Shown here: in pieces, positions 47,319-56,281 of the stretch
How positions within the stretch are numbered: position 1 is the first letter of the stretch
How the letters are laid out: each line of letters starts with the position of its first letter
Assembly (NCBI RefSeq): GCF_029541745.1
Contig: NZ_CP089746.1
Location: forward strand, 3,162,001 to 3,226,000
Length of the DNA: 64,000 nucleotides
Direction: 5' to 3'
DNA from: Streptomyces sp. LX-29
GTDB taxonomy: Bacteria > Actinomycetota > Actinomycetes > Streptomycetales > Streptomycetaceae
Notes under the pieces: generated by a model
Databases searched by the model: none
Told to the model about the DNA's origin: nothing
The model's input: the letters and a program-made list of their open reading frames with translations, nothing else
Position numbers and translations under genes: made by a program

Positions 47319-48479
47319 TCAGACGCCCTCGTCCGAGAGGTCGTCGTAGCCCAGGTCCTCGTCCGCGAACTCCTCGTAGTCCAGGTCCTCGTCCGAGAAC
47401 TCGTCGTAGCCCACGTCCTCCGGGTCGCCCGGCTCGCCCGTGCGGCCGAAGGGGCCGAAGCCGAAGCCCGCCGCCAGGTCTTCGAGGTGGATCTGGGTGG
47501 CGCCGGACGGGGCGGTGATCTTGTTGCCCTCGCCGAACGTCACCGAGAGGCCGAACTTCTCGCCCTTCTTCAGGTCGTCGATGAGCGGGGCGAGGTCCGT
47601 GGTGGCGCCCGCCAGCTCGCCGTTCTTGACCGCGAAGTCGATGGAGATCTTCTTGTTGGGGAGACCCTTGAGGTCCTCGTCGGTCGGCAGGCCGTCGGAG
47701 CCGCCCGGCATGTCCTTGGCGTAGGTCCGGAGCTTGTCGACCATGCCGGTCAGCAGGGTCCGCACCGGACCGGTGGCGACCAGGTGCTGGGCGCCGTCGC
47801 GGCTGCCCTTGTCCTTGATCGTGATCTCGCGGTCGAAGAGCTTGCGGAGCCCGTCCAGAAGCTTCTTCTCGGCCTTGTCGGCCTTCTTCTCGTCCTTCGC
47901 GGCGCCGCCGGCCTCCCCGGCCTCCTTCAGCTCCTTGGTGTCGAGCTTGACCCATCCGCCGGTGAGCACCGCCTTGATGCCCTTGGACTCGTCTTCGGGC
48001 ACCAGCGCGTCGATGTCCTCGGCGCTCGGCGTGGGGAAACCGATGAGCTCGCCGAACTTCTTCACGTCGAGGCGGTAATAGGCCATTTCATCGACGACGC
48101 GGTACTCCGCCAGTTCGCTGTCACCGATGCCGATGGACAGGCCGGCGCCGACCATGTCCTTCTCGCCCGCCTCCGCCAGCGGCTTCTTCGCGGTCGCGGA
48201 GAAGGTGAACCGGAGGTCGGCCAGGTGCTTCGCCTGCTTGAGCGTCAGCGGCTCCGACTCGGGGTCCTTCTTGGACAGCTCGACGAGCTGCTCGGGCTTC
48301 ACGTCGAGTTCGAGCGACATGGACACCGACGACCGTTCGCCCAGTTTGTCTGCGGCGTTCGAGAGCTTCTTCCCCGCGGAGATGTTCTCGACGGCGCCGC
48401 AGGCGGCGACGCCGGTGGCCAGGACCGCGGCGCAGCCCGCGGCCGCTATGGACCTGCGGAGGGTGGTGGAGGCGGAAAT
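47319..48479 (-). CDS. lipoprotein of unknown function, apparent ATT start
   Basis: The frame from an ATT codon gives 386 residues. It has a lipoprotein signal (STTLRRSIAAAGCAAVLATG then VAACG, Cys27) and a mature domain rich in Lys/Asp. The C-terminus is a three-fold acidic repeat (GYDEFSDEDL, DYEEFADEDL, GYDDLSDEGV). No ATG, GTG or TTG occurs in frame between the upstream stop and residue 52. However, GAGGAG lies six bases before the ATT, so ATT is the likely start. Starting at the first GTG instead would delete the whole signal. No known domain is recognised; the body resembles sigma-dependent secreted Streptomyces lipoproteins only loosely. Confidence 0.8.
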   Translation of the reverse strand: MSASTTLRRSIAAAGCAAVLATGVAACGAVENISAGKKLSNAADKLGERSSVSMSLELDVKPEQLVELSKKDPESEPLTLKQAKHLADLRFTFSATAKKPLAEAGEKDMVGAGLSIGIGDSELAEYRVVDEMAYYRLDVKKFGELIGFPTPSAEDIDALVPEDESKGIKAVLTGGWVKLDTKELKEAGEAGGAAKDEKKADKAEKKLLDGLRKLFDREITIKDKGSRDGAQHLVATGPVRTLLTGMVDKLRTYAKDMPGGSDGLPTDEDLKGLPNKKISIDFAVKNGELAGATTDLAPLIDDLKKGEKFGLSVTFGEGNKITAPSGATQIHLEDLAAGFGFGPFGRTGEPGDPEDVGYDEFSDEDLDYEEFADEDLGYDDLSDEGV

Positions 48480-48578
48480 GACGGTCTCCTCGTTTGACGC
48501 GAAATCGTTCCTTGAGACTCACGAGCCCCGCAGAGGGTTGCACAGCTCCGGAAGGTCACACGGCGTACGGTCGGGATC

Positions 48579-49253
48579 ATGCGCACAGTCATCGCTGGTG
48601 GACATGGTCAGATCGCGCTGCGGCTGGAGCGGCTGCTCGCCGGGCGCGGTGACGAGGTCGCGGGTGTCATCCGCCGACCCGAGCAGGCGGGCGACCTGTT
48701 GGCGGCCGGGGCCGAACCCGTCGTCTGCGATCTGGAGACGGCGACGGTGGCCGACGTCGCGCGGCACCTGGAGGGCGCGGACGCGGCGGTCTTCGCGGCG
48801 GGCGCGGGCCCGGGCAGCGGCGCCGCGCGCAAGGAGACGGTGGACCACGCGGCCGCGGTGCTCTTCGCGGACGCCGCGGAGGCGGCCGGGGTGCGGCGGT
48901 ACGTCGTCGTGTCCTCGATGGGAGCGAACCCCGCCCTCCCGGACGAGCCCCCCGCGGGCATGGACCCGGTCTTCGCCGTCTATCTGCGGGCGAAGGGCGC
49001 CGCGGACGCGAACGTGTCGGCCCGCTCCGGCCTCGACTGGACGATCCTGCGGCCGGGCCGGCTCACGGACGACCCCGGCACGGGGCTGGTGACCCTCGCC
49101 GAGCACACCGGTCGCGCCGCCGTCTCCCGCGATGACGTGGCCGCCGCGCTGGCGGCCCTCCTGGACGAGCCCCGCACCGCCCGCCGCACCCTGGAGCTGA
49201 TCAACGGCTCGGACCCGGTGGTGGAGGCGGTGCGGCGGGTGGTGGAGGGGTAG
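48579..49253 (+). CDS. NAD(P)-binding protein, NmrA/SDR-like
   Basis: The 224-residue Rossmann protein begins MRTVIAGGHGQIALRLERLL (GGxGxxA dinucleotide site) and has RRYVVVSSMGANP and DWTILRPGRLTDDPGTG. These are hallmarks of the atypical SDR/NmrA group with NAD(P)H-binding domain (YwnB/HSCARG type). The role is unknown; redox sensing or sugar-epimerase-like activity are possibilities. It is divergent from the lipoprotein gene. Confidence 0.88.
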   Translation: MRTVIAGGHGQIALRLERLLAGRGDEVAGVIRRPEQAGDLLAAGAEPVVCDLETATVADVARHLEGADAAVFAAGAGPGSGAARKETVDHAAAVLFADAAEAAGVRRYVVVSSMGANPALPDEPPAGMDPVFAVYLRAKGAADANVSARSGLDWTILRPGRLTDDPGTGLVTLAEHTGRAAVSRDDVAAALAALLDEPRTARRTLELINGSDPVVEAVRRVVEG

Positions 49254-49268
49254 CCCGAGCCGGGCGGG

Positions 49269-49739
49269 TCAGAAGCCCACGCGGGTGCCCTCGTCGGCCC
49301 GGGCCACCGACTCCTGCCCGAACTCCTTCTCGTACGCCGAGCGGATGCCCTCGATGCGCGGGTCGTTGATCCGTGCCTCGGCGACCGGGTACAGCAGGGT
49401 CAGCACGTACGACCGCTCGCGCTCGATCCTGCCGTTCTCGTCGCGCCACTGGCCGCGCCCGTCCTGGATGGTCAGTCCGGCCGGGAAGTTCGGCGTGACC
49501 TCGCGGTCGACGAAGTCCATGAACTGCCGGTCGGTGACCGGCGCGCCGCCGTCGGGGCGCTCGGTCCCGAAGAACAGGCGGGTCTCCACGTACGGCTTGC
49601 CGCGCGAGGCGGCGGCGGAGACCGGGGGCGCGGCTCGGTCGTCGTCCAGCGCGGCGTACGCGGTGACCGGTGTGGCGGCCGCGAGGATGAACGCCGCCCC
49701 GAGGGCGGCGGTGCGGGCGCGCGGCTTCTTCGTCGGCAC
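49269..49739 (-). CDS. secreted DUF3574 protein
   Basis: The 156-residue product has a hydrophobic signal (RTAALGAAFILAAATPVTAYA) and the DUF3574 body: ETRLFFGTERPDGGAPVTDR, FVDREVTPNFPAGLTIQDGR GQW, and the C-terminal RIEGIRSAYEKEFGQESV. The GTG at 49739 is chosen because GAAGGGA lies upstream; an ATG ten codons upstream lacks such a site. The function of the family is unknown. It converges on the NAD-binding gene with a 15-base gap. Confidence 0.85.
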   Translation of the reverse strand: MPTKKPRARTAALGAAFILAAATPVTAYAALDDDRAAPPVSAAASRGKPYVETRLFFGTERPDGGAPVTDRQFMDFVDREVTPNFPAGLTIQDGRGQWRDENGRIERERSYVLTLLYPVAEARINDPRIEGIRSAYEKEFGQESVARADEGTRVGF

Positions 49740-49920
49740 GGGGGCGTCCCTTCGTAGGGCCCGGCGCATCGGGCGCCGCGGCTCCCCCGGGCTCTGCCCA
49801 TCCGGCGCCCGGTTCAGCCCTCCGACCGCTACACCCGCTTCACCCGCTTCGCCCGCATGGCGCGACCTCGACCCCGGGCCGCGGCGGGCGGCCGGACCGG
49901 CCTCCGCCGCGCCTCAGCCG

Positions 49921-50000
49921 AGGTCGTTCGCCTCGGTCGTCTCCACGGTCGAGGTCGGTCGCCTCAGTCGTCTCCACGGTCGAGGTCGGTCGCCTCGGGC
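49921..50000. repeat. 31-bp tandem repeat, about 2.5 copies
   Basis: The unit AGGTCGKTCGCCTCRGTCGT CTCCACGGTCG occurs at 49921-49951 and 49952-49982, and partially after that. Shorter CGCCTCAGCCG-like pieces scatter to 50150. It fills most of the 434-base gap between the DUF3574 and DUF1876 genes (49740-50173), where no other gene is seen. Confidence 0.8.
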
Positions 50001-50173
50001 CAGAGCCGGTCGCCTCAGCCCGCGGGGCGCGGGGCCCGCCGGTCGATCGCCTCGGCCGACCTCGCCCCTCCCGCCGAGGGGTCGCCCGCCCCGGGCCGGG
50101 GTCGTCGGCTCAGCCGCCTCACTCGCCTCACTCGCCTCAGCCGAGGGCATCGCATCGGCCGAAGGCGTCGACG

Positions 50174-50482
50174 TCACTTCCGCCGCAGCTCCTTGACCTC
50201 ACCCTGGGCCTTGGCCGTCAGCTGCTCGGCGAGGTCCGTCAGCGCGCGGGCACCCGCCAGCTCCTCACCGATCCGGCGTTCGTCCGGGTCCTTGCGGTCC
50301 CGCGTCGCCTTCCCGTGCGCCCGGAGCTCCGCCCCGTCCCGCAGCCGCAGCAGCGCCGCCGCCTTGGTGTGGGTCTCGTCTTCGTCGAACTCGATTTCCA
50401 CATGCCAGCCCGCAACCTCCACGATCAGCACCTCCGCGACGAAGCTCTGGAGCACCTGGGCCGACAAAACGTAACCGCTCAC
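50174..50482 (-). CDS. DUF1876 domain protein
   Basis: The 102-residue product ends in a DUF1876 (dsRBD-like fold) region: GWHVEIEFDEDETHTKAAAL, ELRAHGKATRDRKDPDERRI and GEELAGARALTDLAEQLTAK. Family members are small actinobacterial proteins of unknown function. The first 20 residues from the GTG are atypical and no ribosome site is clear, so the true start may be internal. Confidence 0.75.
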   Translation of the reverse strand: MSGYVLSAQVLQSFVAEVLIVEVAGWHVEIEFDEDETHTKAAALLRLRDGAELRAHGKATRDRKDPDERRIGEELAGARALTDLAEQLTAKAQGEVKELRRK

Positions 50483-50591
50483 TCACGCACCGTCGTCGCT
50501 CACTGGTCCGGGAATCCCGAAGACCACCCGTCCGGGGGCGCCGAAAAGTGCCGCGAGGCACCGAGGCGGAATGCGGAAAGGGCACACGAAA

Positions 50592-50633
50592 AGACCCCCG
50601 GCGAACTGCTTTATCGCAGTTCGCCGGGGGTCT
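50592..50633 (-). terminator. terminator after tRNA-Tyr
   Basis: A perfect 18-bp stem (AGACCCCCGGCGAACTGC and complement) with a 6-base loop is followed on the minus strand by TTTTCG. It begins nine bases beyond the tRNA. Confidence 0.9.
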
Positions 50634-50642
50634 CACCCAGTG

Positions 50643-50724
50643 TGGCGGCGCCAGGATTCGAACCTGGGTAGGCTAAGCCGACGGATTTACAGTCCGCTCC
50701 CATTGGCCACTCGGGCACACCGCC
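50643..50724 (-). tRNA. tRNA-Tyr (GTA)
   Basis: This 82-base class II tRNA has acceptor GGCGGTG/CGCCGCC, a long variable arm (CGGCTTAGCCTACC), anticodon loop CTGTAAA with GTA, and T-arm CAGGTTCGAATCCTG. A TATGGT -10-like hexamer lies upstream in the gap to yajQ. CCA is not encoded. Confidence 0.95.
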
Positions 50725-50915
50725 TGGGGCATCGCCGTGGTCGCCCCTTCTTTCGTCGGGACTCCCTGGCAACGACGTAAACCATACCCGATGTCCGGGG
50801 GTGTTTCGCCACTGGGTTGATCCCCGCTCGATCATGGGTTGGGTGGCTAGGCTGACCCGTGTGGTCCGGGCGGGCCGCACCCATGACCGATCTACGTACG
50901 AGGAGCCAACTCAAT

Positions 50916-51404
50916 ATGGCCGACTCCAGTTTCGACATCGTCTCGAAGGTCGAGCGGCAGGAGGTCGACAACGCCCTCAACCAGGCGAGCCGCGAGATCT
51001 CCCAGCGCTACGACTTCAAGAACGTCGGGGCCTCCATCGAGTGGTCGGGCGAGCGCATCGAGATGCGTGCCAACTCCGAGGAGCGGGTCAAGGCGATCCT
51101 CGACGTCTTCCAGTCCAAGCTGGTCAAGCGCGGGATCTCGCTGAAGGCGCTGGACGCGGGCGAGCCGCAGGCCTCCGGCAAGGAGTACAAGATCTTCGCC
51201 ACCCTCGAGGAGGGTATCTCCCAGGAGAACGCCAAGAAGGTCGCCAAGATCATCCGTGACGAGGGCCCCAAGGGCGTCAAGGCGCAGGTGCAGGGCGACG
51301 AGCTGCGGGTGTCCTCCAAGAGCCGGGACGACCTGCAGGCCGTCATCGCGCTGCTCAAGGGCAAGGACCTCGACTTCGCGGTGCAGTTCACCAACTACCG
51401 GTGA
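50916..51404 (+). CDS. YajQ-family nucleotide-binding protein
   Basis: The 162-residue product starts [20 protein letters not shown] and has two RNP-like subdomains ([40 protein letters not shown]). YajQ proteins bind cyclic di-GMP in Xanthomonas and Pseudomonas, and RNA or nucleotide in others. Whether this one does is not shown. GAGGAG lies upstream of the ATG. It is divergent from tRNA-Tyr. Confidence 0.95.
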   Translation: MADSSFDIVSKVERQEVDNALNQASREISQRYDFKNVGASIEWSGERIEMRANSEERVKAILDVFQSKLVKRGISLKALDAGEPQASGKEYKIFATLEEGISQENAKKVAKIIRDEGPKGVKAQVQGDELRVSSKSRDDLQAVIALLKGKDLDFAVQFTNYR

Positions 51405-51452
51405 GGCGGCGGGGCGGCGGCCGGTGCCGTCGCCCCGCGTCTCCACCGCGTC

Positions 51453-51487
51453 CCAGGACCCCGTCGGCCCGGCCGGCGGGGTCCTGG
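51453..51487. terminator. hairpin between converging yajQ-type and yccF genes
   Basis: An 11-bp perfect stem (CCAGGACCCCG and complement) encloses a 13-base loop. It is situated between the two converging genes and may stop both. Confidence 0.7.
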
Positions 51488-51556
51488 CTCGCTACGGGAC
51501 CTGCCCGGACGCCCCCGCGCACACGCCCCCGCCCGCCGGCGGCGCGCCCCGCGGCG

Positions 51557-51952
51557 TCAGCGTCGCGCGCCGAACGGCTCGTCGGTGCGGACGATCTCGT
51601 GGCCCAGCGGGGTGAGCGAGATCGGGATGAGCTTGAAGTTGGCCAGGCCGAGCGGGATGCCGATGATCGTCAGACAGAGCAGCACGCCGGTGACCACGTG
51701 TCCGAGCGCCAGCCACCACCCGGCGAGCACCAGCCACAGCACATTGCCCACGCAGGAGGGGGCGCCCGCGTCGCGGCGGAGGACGGCGGTGCGGCCGAAG
51801 GGCCACAGGGCGAAGCCGGCGATGCGCCAGGAGGCGATCGCGAAGGGGATGCCGATGATCGTGATGAACGGGATCAGTCCGGCGACCAGGTAGCCGATGG
51901 CCATCCAGAAGCCGCAGAGGACCAGCCAGACCAGGTTGAGCAGCGTCTTCAT
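51557..51952 (-). CDS. YccF-domain inner-membrane protein
   Basis: The 131-residue product has two copies of the YccF domain, each with two hydrophobic segments: LNLVWLVLCGFWMAIGYLVA GLIPF... and GNVLWLVLAGWWLALGHVVT G.... The repeated TIIGIPFAIASWRIA and TIIGIPLGLANFKLI motifs are diagnostic. The function is unknown. Its ATG overlaps the htpX stop, so the two are coupled. Confidence 0.9.
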   Translation of the reverse strand: MKTLLNLVWLVLCGFWMAIGYLVAGLIPFITIIGIPFAIASWRIAGFALWPFGRTAVLRRDAGAPSCVGNVLWLVLAGWWLALGHVVTGVLLCLTIIGIPLGLANFKLIPISLTPLGHEIVRTDEPFGARR

Positions 51953-52812
51953 CAGCGGTGACCTGCCATCTGTTCCAGGCGGGCGATGCGCTCCGCCATG
52001 GGCGGGTGGGTGGAGAAGAGCTTGGCCATGCCGGGACCCGGCCGGAACGGGTTGGCGATCATCATGTGGCTGGCCGTCTCCAGCCGCGGCTCGGGCGGCA
52101 GCGGCAACGCCTTGGTGCCGGCGTCGAGCTTGCGCAGGGCGCTGGCGAGGGCGAGCGGATCGCCGGTGAGCTGGGCCCCGGAGGTGTCCGCCTCGTACTC
52201 CCGGGAGCGGCTGACGGCCAGTTGGATGAGCGCGGCGGCGATCGGACCGAGGATCATGATCATCAGCATCCCGAGGAAACCGGGGCCCTCGTCGTCGTCG
52301 GAGCGTCCGATGGGAATCAGCCAGGCGAAGTTGACCAGGAACATCACCACGGAGGCGAGCGCTCCGGCGACCGACGAGATCAGGATGTCGCGGTTGTAGA
52401 CATGGCTGAGCTCGTGTCCGATCACCCCGCGCAGCTCGCGCTCGTCCAGGATGCGCAGGATGCCCTCGGTGCAGCACACGGCGGCGTTGCGCGGGTTGCG
52501 ACCGGTCGCGAAGGCGTTGGGCGCGTCGGTCGGGGAGATGTAGAGCCGGGGCATGGGCTGCCGCGCGGCCGTCGACAGCTCGCGGACCATCCGGTAGAGC
52601 TGCGGGGCCTCGAACTCGCTCACCGGTCGGGCGCGCATGGCCCGCAGCGCCAGCTTGTCGCTGTTCCAGTAGGCGTACGCGTTGGTGGCCAGCGCCACGA
52701 AGACCGCGATGATCAGGCCCGTACGGCCGAAGAGACTGCCGATCACGATGATGAGCGCGGACAGGCCCCCGAGGAGTACGGCCGTCTTGAGCCCGTTGTG
52801 CCGTCGGTGCAC
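51952..52812 (-). CDS. htpX: M48 family membrane metalloprotease HtpX
   Basis: HtpX is a zinc protease of the cytoplasmic membrane that removes misfolded membrane proteins. The 286-residue product has two N-terminal transmembrane segments, the catalytic [10 protein letters not shown] motif, and the third-ligand Glu in [13 protein letters not shown]. The GTG start ([15 protein letters not shown] after Met) has GGAGGG upstream. It forms an operon with the yccF-type gene. 269 bases without a gene precede it. Confidence 0.95.
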   Translation of the reverse strand: MHRRHNGLKTAVLLGGLSALIIVIGSLFGRTGLIIAVFVALATNAYAYWNSDKLALRAMRARPVSEFEAPQLYRMVRELSTAARQPMPRLYISPTDAPNAFATGRNPRNAAVCCTEGILRILDERELRGVIGHELSHVYNRDILISSVAGALASVVMFLVNFAWLIPIGRSDDDEGPGFLGMLMIMILGPIAAALIQLAVSRSREYEADTSGAQLTGDPLALASALRKLDAGTKALPLPPEPRLETASHMMIANPFRPGPGMAKLFSTHPPMAERIARLEQMAGHR

Positions 52813-53081
52813 GGTACGCCCTCCAAGTGGTGCGGCAGGGGAACCCTTTGCCTGGTGTATCCACTTTCCAGTGGACCCTCCTGATCTGGTCAACGCCAGA
52901 TGAGCAGGGCTGGTTCCCTTGCGCACGCGCGGCGGCGGCTGGGCCGTCGGGGTGATCCGCGGGCCGGTAGGCGCCCGGTGGCGCTCCCTGTCCGGGGCGT
53001 CGCCGCGCGACCACGGCCCTCGCCCGGCACGCCGAACGGCGCCCCGCGCGGGAGCGCCCTACGGCGCGGCGCCCCCTGGGG

Positions 53082-54689
53082 CTACAGCAGGGTGCCGGAG
53101 GCGAAGCGCAGGACGAGCTGCGGGGCGCCCGACAGGACGACGCCCAGGACCGCGGCCAGGCCGATGGCGGCGGTGAGCGGGGCCGGGATGCGGACGGGGA
53201 CCACGGGGCCGGGGGCGCCGACCTCCGCCGGCTCCCCGGGCGCGGCCTCGGCCCGCTCCTCCGGCGCCCGGAAGAGGATCGCCGTCCACTGGAGGTAGTA
53301 GTAGAGCGCGATCACGACGTTGATCGCCATGACCACCGCCAGCCAGCCCAGCCCCGCGTCGACCGCCGTCGAGAAGACGGTGACCTTGGCGAAGAGGCCG
53401 ATGACGCCCGGCGGCAGGCCGGCCAGGCAGAGCAGGAAGAAGCCGAGCGAGAGGGCGGCCAGCGGGCGGGAGGCGTACAGCCCGCGGTAGTCGGCGACGC
53501 GGTTGGCCGCGTGGCTGCGGGCGACCAGCGCGGCGACCGCGAAGGCGCCGAGGTTCACGGCCGCGTACATGAGCGCGTACGCCACGGTGGAGCCGATGGC
53601 CTCCCGGGCGTCCCGCGCGGTGTCGGCGTAGCCGGCGGCGGCGATCGGCACCAGCAGGTACCCCGCCTGGCCGACGGAGGACCAGGCCAGCAGGCGGACC
53701 GCGCTGTGCGCGCGCTCGGGGCGCTGACGCAGCGCGGCGACGTTGCCGGCGGTCATGGTGGCCGCGGCGAGCACGGCCAGCGCCGGCCCCCACACCTCGT
53801 CGTAGGAGGGGAAGGCGAGGACGGTGACCAGGATGACGCCGGTGAAGCCGACCGCCTTGCCGACGACCGAGAGGTAGGCGGCGACCGGCAGCGGCGCGCC
53901 TACGTAGGTGTCGGGCACCCAGAAGTGGAAGGGCACGGCCGCGGTCTTGAAGGCGAAGCCGACCAGGGTCAGCACCACGCCGGCCTGGGCGAGGGTCTCC
54001 AGCCGCGGGTCGACGCGGGTGAGCCCCTCGGCGATCTCGGACAGGTGGAGGCTGCCGGTGGCGGCGTACAGGAAGCTGACGCCCAGCAGCGTGACGGCGG
54101 TCGCGGTGACCGAGGAGAGGAAGAACTTCAGGGCGGCCTCGGAGGAGAGCCGGTCCCCGCGGCGCATGCCGACCAGCGCGAACGCCGGCAGCGAGGCGAC
54201 CTCCAGGGCGACGACGAGGGTCGCCAGGTCGCGCGAGGCCGGCAGCAGGGCGGCGCCCGCGGCCGAGGAGAGCAGCAGGAACCAGAACTCGCCGGCGGGG
54301 AGTCGCTGGTCGTCCACCGCGTTGACGGAGAGCAGGGCGGTCAGCAGGGCGCCGCCGATCACCAGGAACTGGATGGCGAGCGCGAAGTGGTCGGCCGCGT
54401 AGCTGCACACCCCGGTCTGGCCGGAGGTGGTGAGGCAGAACGTCCGGCGGTCGCCGTCGAGCAGCGGCAGCAGCGAGAGCCCGGCCAGCACCAGGCCGCC
54501 GATGGAGACCCAGCCCAGCAGCGGCTTCCTGGCCTCCGGCAGGAACAGGTCGGCCACGAGGACGGCCAGGGCGACGACGGCCGCGATGGTGGGCGGGGCG
54601 ATGGCGAGCCAGTCGACGGACTGGACGACGCTCGCGGCCCCGTCCGCCGCGAGGGCGGTCGTCGGGGCGTGGACGGTCATCGGGGTCAT
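53082..54689 (-). CDS. nuoN: NADH-quinone oxidoreductase subunit N
   Basis: NuoN is one of three antiporter-like proton-pumping subunits of complex I. The 535-residue product has about 14 transmembrane helices. It shows the lysine/histidine signature VGFAFKTAAVPFHFWVPDTY and the discontinuous helices GAPLPVAAYLSVVGKAVGF and RLLAWSSVGQAGYLLVPIA. It overlaps nuoM by one base and ends the operon. Confidence 0.96.
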   Translation of the reverse strand: MTPMTVHAPTTALAADGAASVVQSVDWLAIAPPTIAAVVALAVLVADLFLPEARKPLLGWVSIGGLVLAGLSLLPLLDGDRRTFCLTTSGQTGVCSYAADHFALAIQFLVIGGALLTALLSVNAVDDQRLPAGEFWFLLLSSAAGAALLPASRDLATLVVALEVASLPAFALVGMRRGDRLSSEAALKFFLSSVTATAVTLLGVSFLYAATGSLHLSEIAEGLTRVDPRLETLAQAGVVLTLVGFAFKTAAVPFHFWVPDTYVGAPLPVAAYLSVVGKAVGFTGVILVTVLAFPSYDEVWGPALAVLAAATMTAGNVAALRQRPERAHSAVRLLAWSSVGQAGYLLVPIAAAGYADTARDAREAIGSTVAYALMYAAVNLGAFAVAALVARSHAANRVADYRGLYASRPLAALSLGFFLLCLAGLPPGVIGLFAKVTVFSTAVDAGLGWLAVVMAINVVIALYYYLQWTAILFRAPEERAEAAPGEPAEVGAPGPVVPVRIPAPLTAAIGLAAVLGVVLSGAPQLVLRFASGTLL

Positions 54690-56278
54690 CAGCTACCGCC
54701 TCCGAGGAGGTTCTGCACGGCCGGTTCGGTGAGGCCGAGGAGGACCGCGGGCCACAGTCCGGCGAGGACGGTGAGGGCGACGAGAGGGGTCCAGGCCGCG
54801 AACTCGTACGGGCGGACGTCGACCGCGGCGCCGGCGCCGCCGGCCGGGGCCGCGGTGCCGGCCTCCTCGGCCGGGTCGCCCATGCACACCCGGCGCACGA
54901 CGATCAGCAGATAGGCGGCGGTGAGCAGGGTGCCGAAGGCCGCGAAGGCGAGGTAGGTCAGGTACGCGGGGCGGCTGAGGCCCGCGGCGGGCTCGAACGC
55001 GCCGAACATGGCGAGCATCTCGCCCCAGAAGCCGGCCAGTCCGGGCAGGCCGAGGGAGGCGACGGCACCGAAGGCGAGCAGCCCGCCCAGGCGCGGGGCC
55101 CGGCCGTAGAGCGCCCCGCCGGTACGCCCGGCGAGGTGGTCGAGGTCGGTGCTGCCGTACCGGTCCTTCACTGCGCCGACCAGGAAGAACAGCAGGCCGG
55201 TGATGAGGCCGTGGGCGACGTTGGCGAAGAGCGCGCCGTTCACCCCGGTGGGGGTGAGGGTGGCGATGCCGAGCAGCACGAAGCCCATGTGGCCGACGGA
55301 GGAGTACGCGATCAGCCGCTTGAGGTCGCCCTTGGCGCCCGCGCGGGCCAGCGCCAGGCAGGCGAGCGACCCGTAGATGATGCCGACGACCGCGAAGGCG
55401 GCGAGGTACGGGGCGAAGGTGTGCGCGCCCTCGGGGGCGATGGGCAGCACGATCCGCACGAAGCCGTAGGTGCCCATCTTCAGCAGCACGCCCGCCAGCA
55501 GCACGGAGCCGACGGTCGGGGCGGCGGTGTGGGCGTCGGGCAGCCAGGTGTGCAGCGGCCACATCGGCGACTTCACGGCCAGGCCGACGCCGATGGCGAG
55601 GACCGCGATGAGCTGCGTGGTGTGGCTCAGTCCGGCGCCGTTGTCGGTGGCGAGTGCCACCATGTCGAAGGTGCCGCCCTTGAGCCCGACGAGCAGGAGG
55701 CCCAGCAGCATCACGACCGAGCCGAGCAGCGTGTAGAGGATGAACTTCCAGGCGGCGGCCTCGCGCCCCTCGCCGCCCCACCGGTTGATGAGGAAGTACA
55801 TCGGGATGAGCACCATCTCGAACGCCAGGAAGAACAGCATCAGGTCCAGGACCGCGAACGAGGCGAGGGTCCCGGACTCCAGCACGAGCAGCAGCGAGAC
55901 GAACGCCTTCGGGGACGGGCCCGCGGGCATGTTCACGTAGCTGTAGACCGCGCAGAGGAAGGTCAGCAGCGCCGTCAGCACGAGGAGGGGGAGCGAGATG
56001 CCGTCCACGCCGAGGTGGATGCGGATGTCCAGCGCCGGGATCCAGCTGATGTCGGTCTGGGCCTGCATCCGCGCCGGCTGGTCGTGGTCGAAGCCGACGG
56101 CCAGGGCGATGGCCGCGGCCAGGACCGCGCCGGTGACGGTGACGCCGTGCCGCAGCACCGCCTGGTCGGGGTCGCGGCCCTTCAGTCCGGGCGGGGCCGG
56201 GAGCAGGGCGGCGACGGAGCCGATCAGGGGGAGGACGACTACGGCCGCGAGGAGGAGCTGCATAGCGGTGTCATTCAC
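54689..56278 (-). CDS. nuoM: NADH-quinone oxidoreductase subunit M
   Basis: The 529-residue antiporter-like subunit has GVDGISLPLLVLTALLTFLC, LFFLAFEMVLIPMYFLINRW (the channel Glu), GLAVKSPMWPLHTWLPDAHT and KRLIAYSSVGHMGFVLLGIA. The start is GTG; an ATG five codons in is an alternative. It begins three bases after nuoL. Confidence 0.96.
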   Translation of the reverse strand: MNDTAMQLLLAAVVVLPLIGSVAALLPAPPGLKGRDPDQAVLRHGVTVTGAVLAAAIALAVGFDHDQPARMQAQTDISWIPALDIRIHLGVDGISLPLLVLTALLTFLCAVYSYVNMPAGPSPKAFVSLLLVLESGTLASFAVLDLMLFFLAFEMVLIPMYFLINRWGGEGREAAAWKFILYTLLGSVVMLLGLLLVGLKGGTFDMVALATDNGAGLSHTTQLIAVLAIGVGLAVKSPMWPLHTWLPDAHTAAPTVGSVLLAGVLLKMGTYGFVRIVLPIAPEGAHTFAPYLAAFAVVGIIYGSLACLALARAGAKGDLKRLIAYSSVGHMGFVLLGIATLTPTGVNGALFANVAHGLITGLLFFLVGAVKDRYGSTDLDHLAGRTGGALYGRAPRLGGLLAFGAVASLGLPGLAGFWGEMLAMFGAFEPAAGLSRPAYLTYLAFAAFGTLLTAAYLLIVVRRVCMGDPAEEAGTAAPAGGAGAAVDVRPYEFAAWTPLVALTVLAGLWPAVLLGLTEPAVQNLLGGGS

Positions 56279-56281
56279 GGG

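Noticed and set aside
46030..47349. Plus-strand open frames between the amidohydrolase and the lipoprotein gene
   Set aside because: Part overlaps the real amidohydrolase in another frame. The rest is Arg/Pro/Gly-rich without signal, motif or ribosome site.
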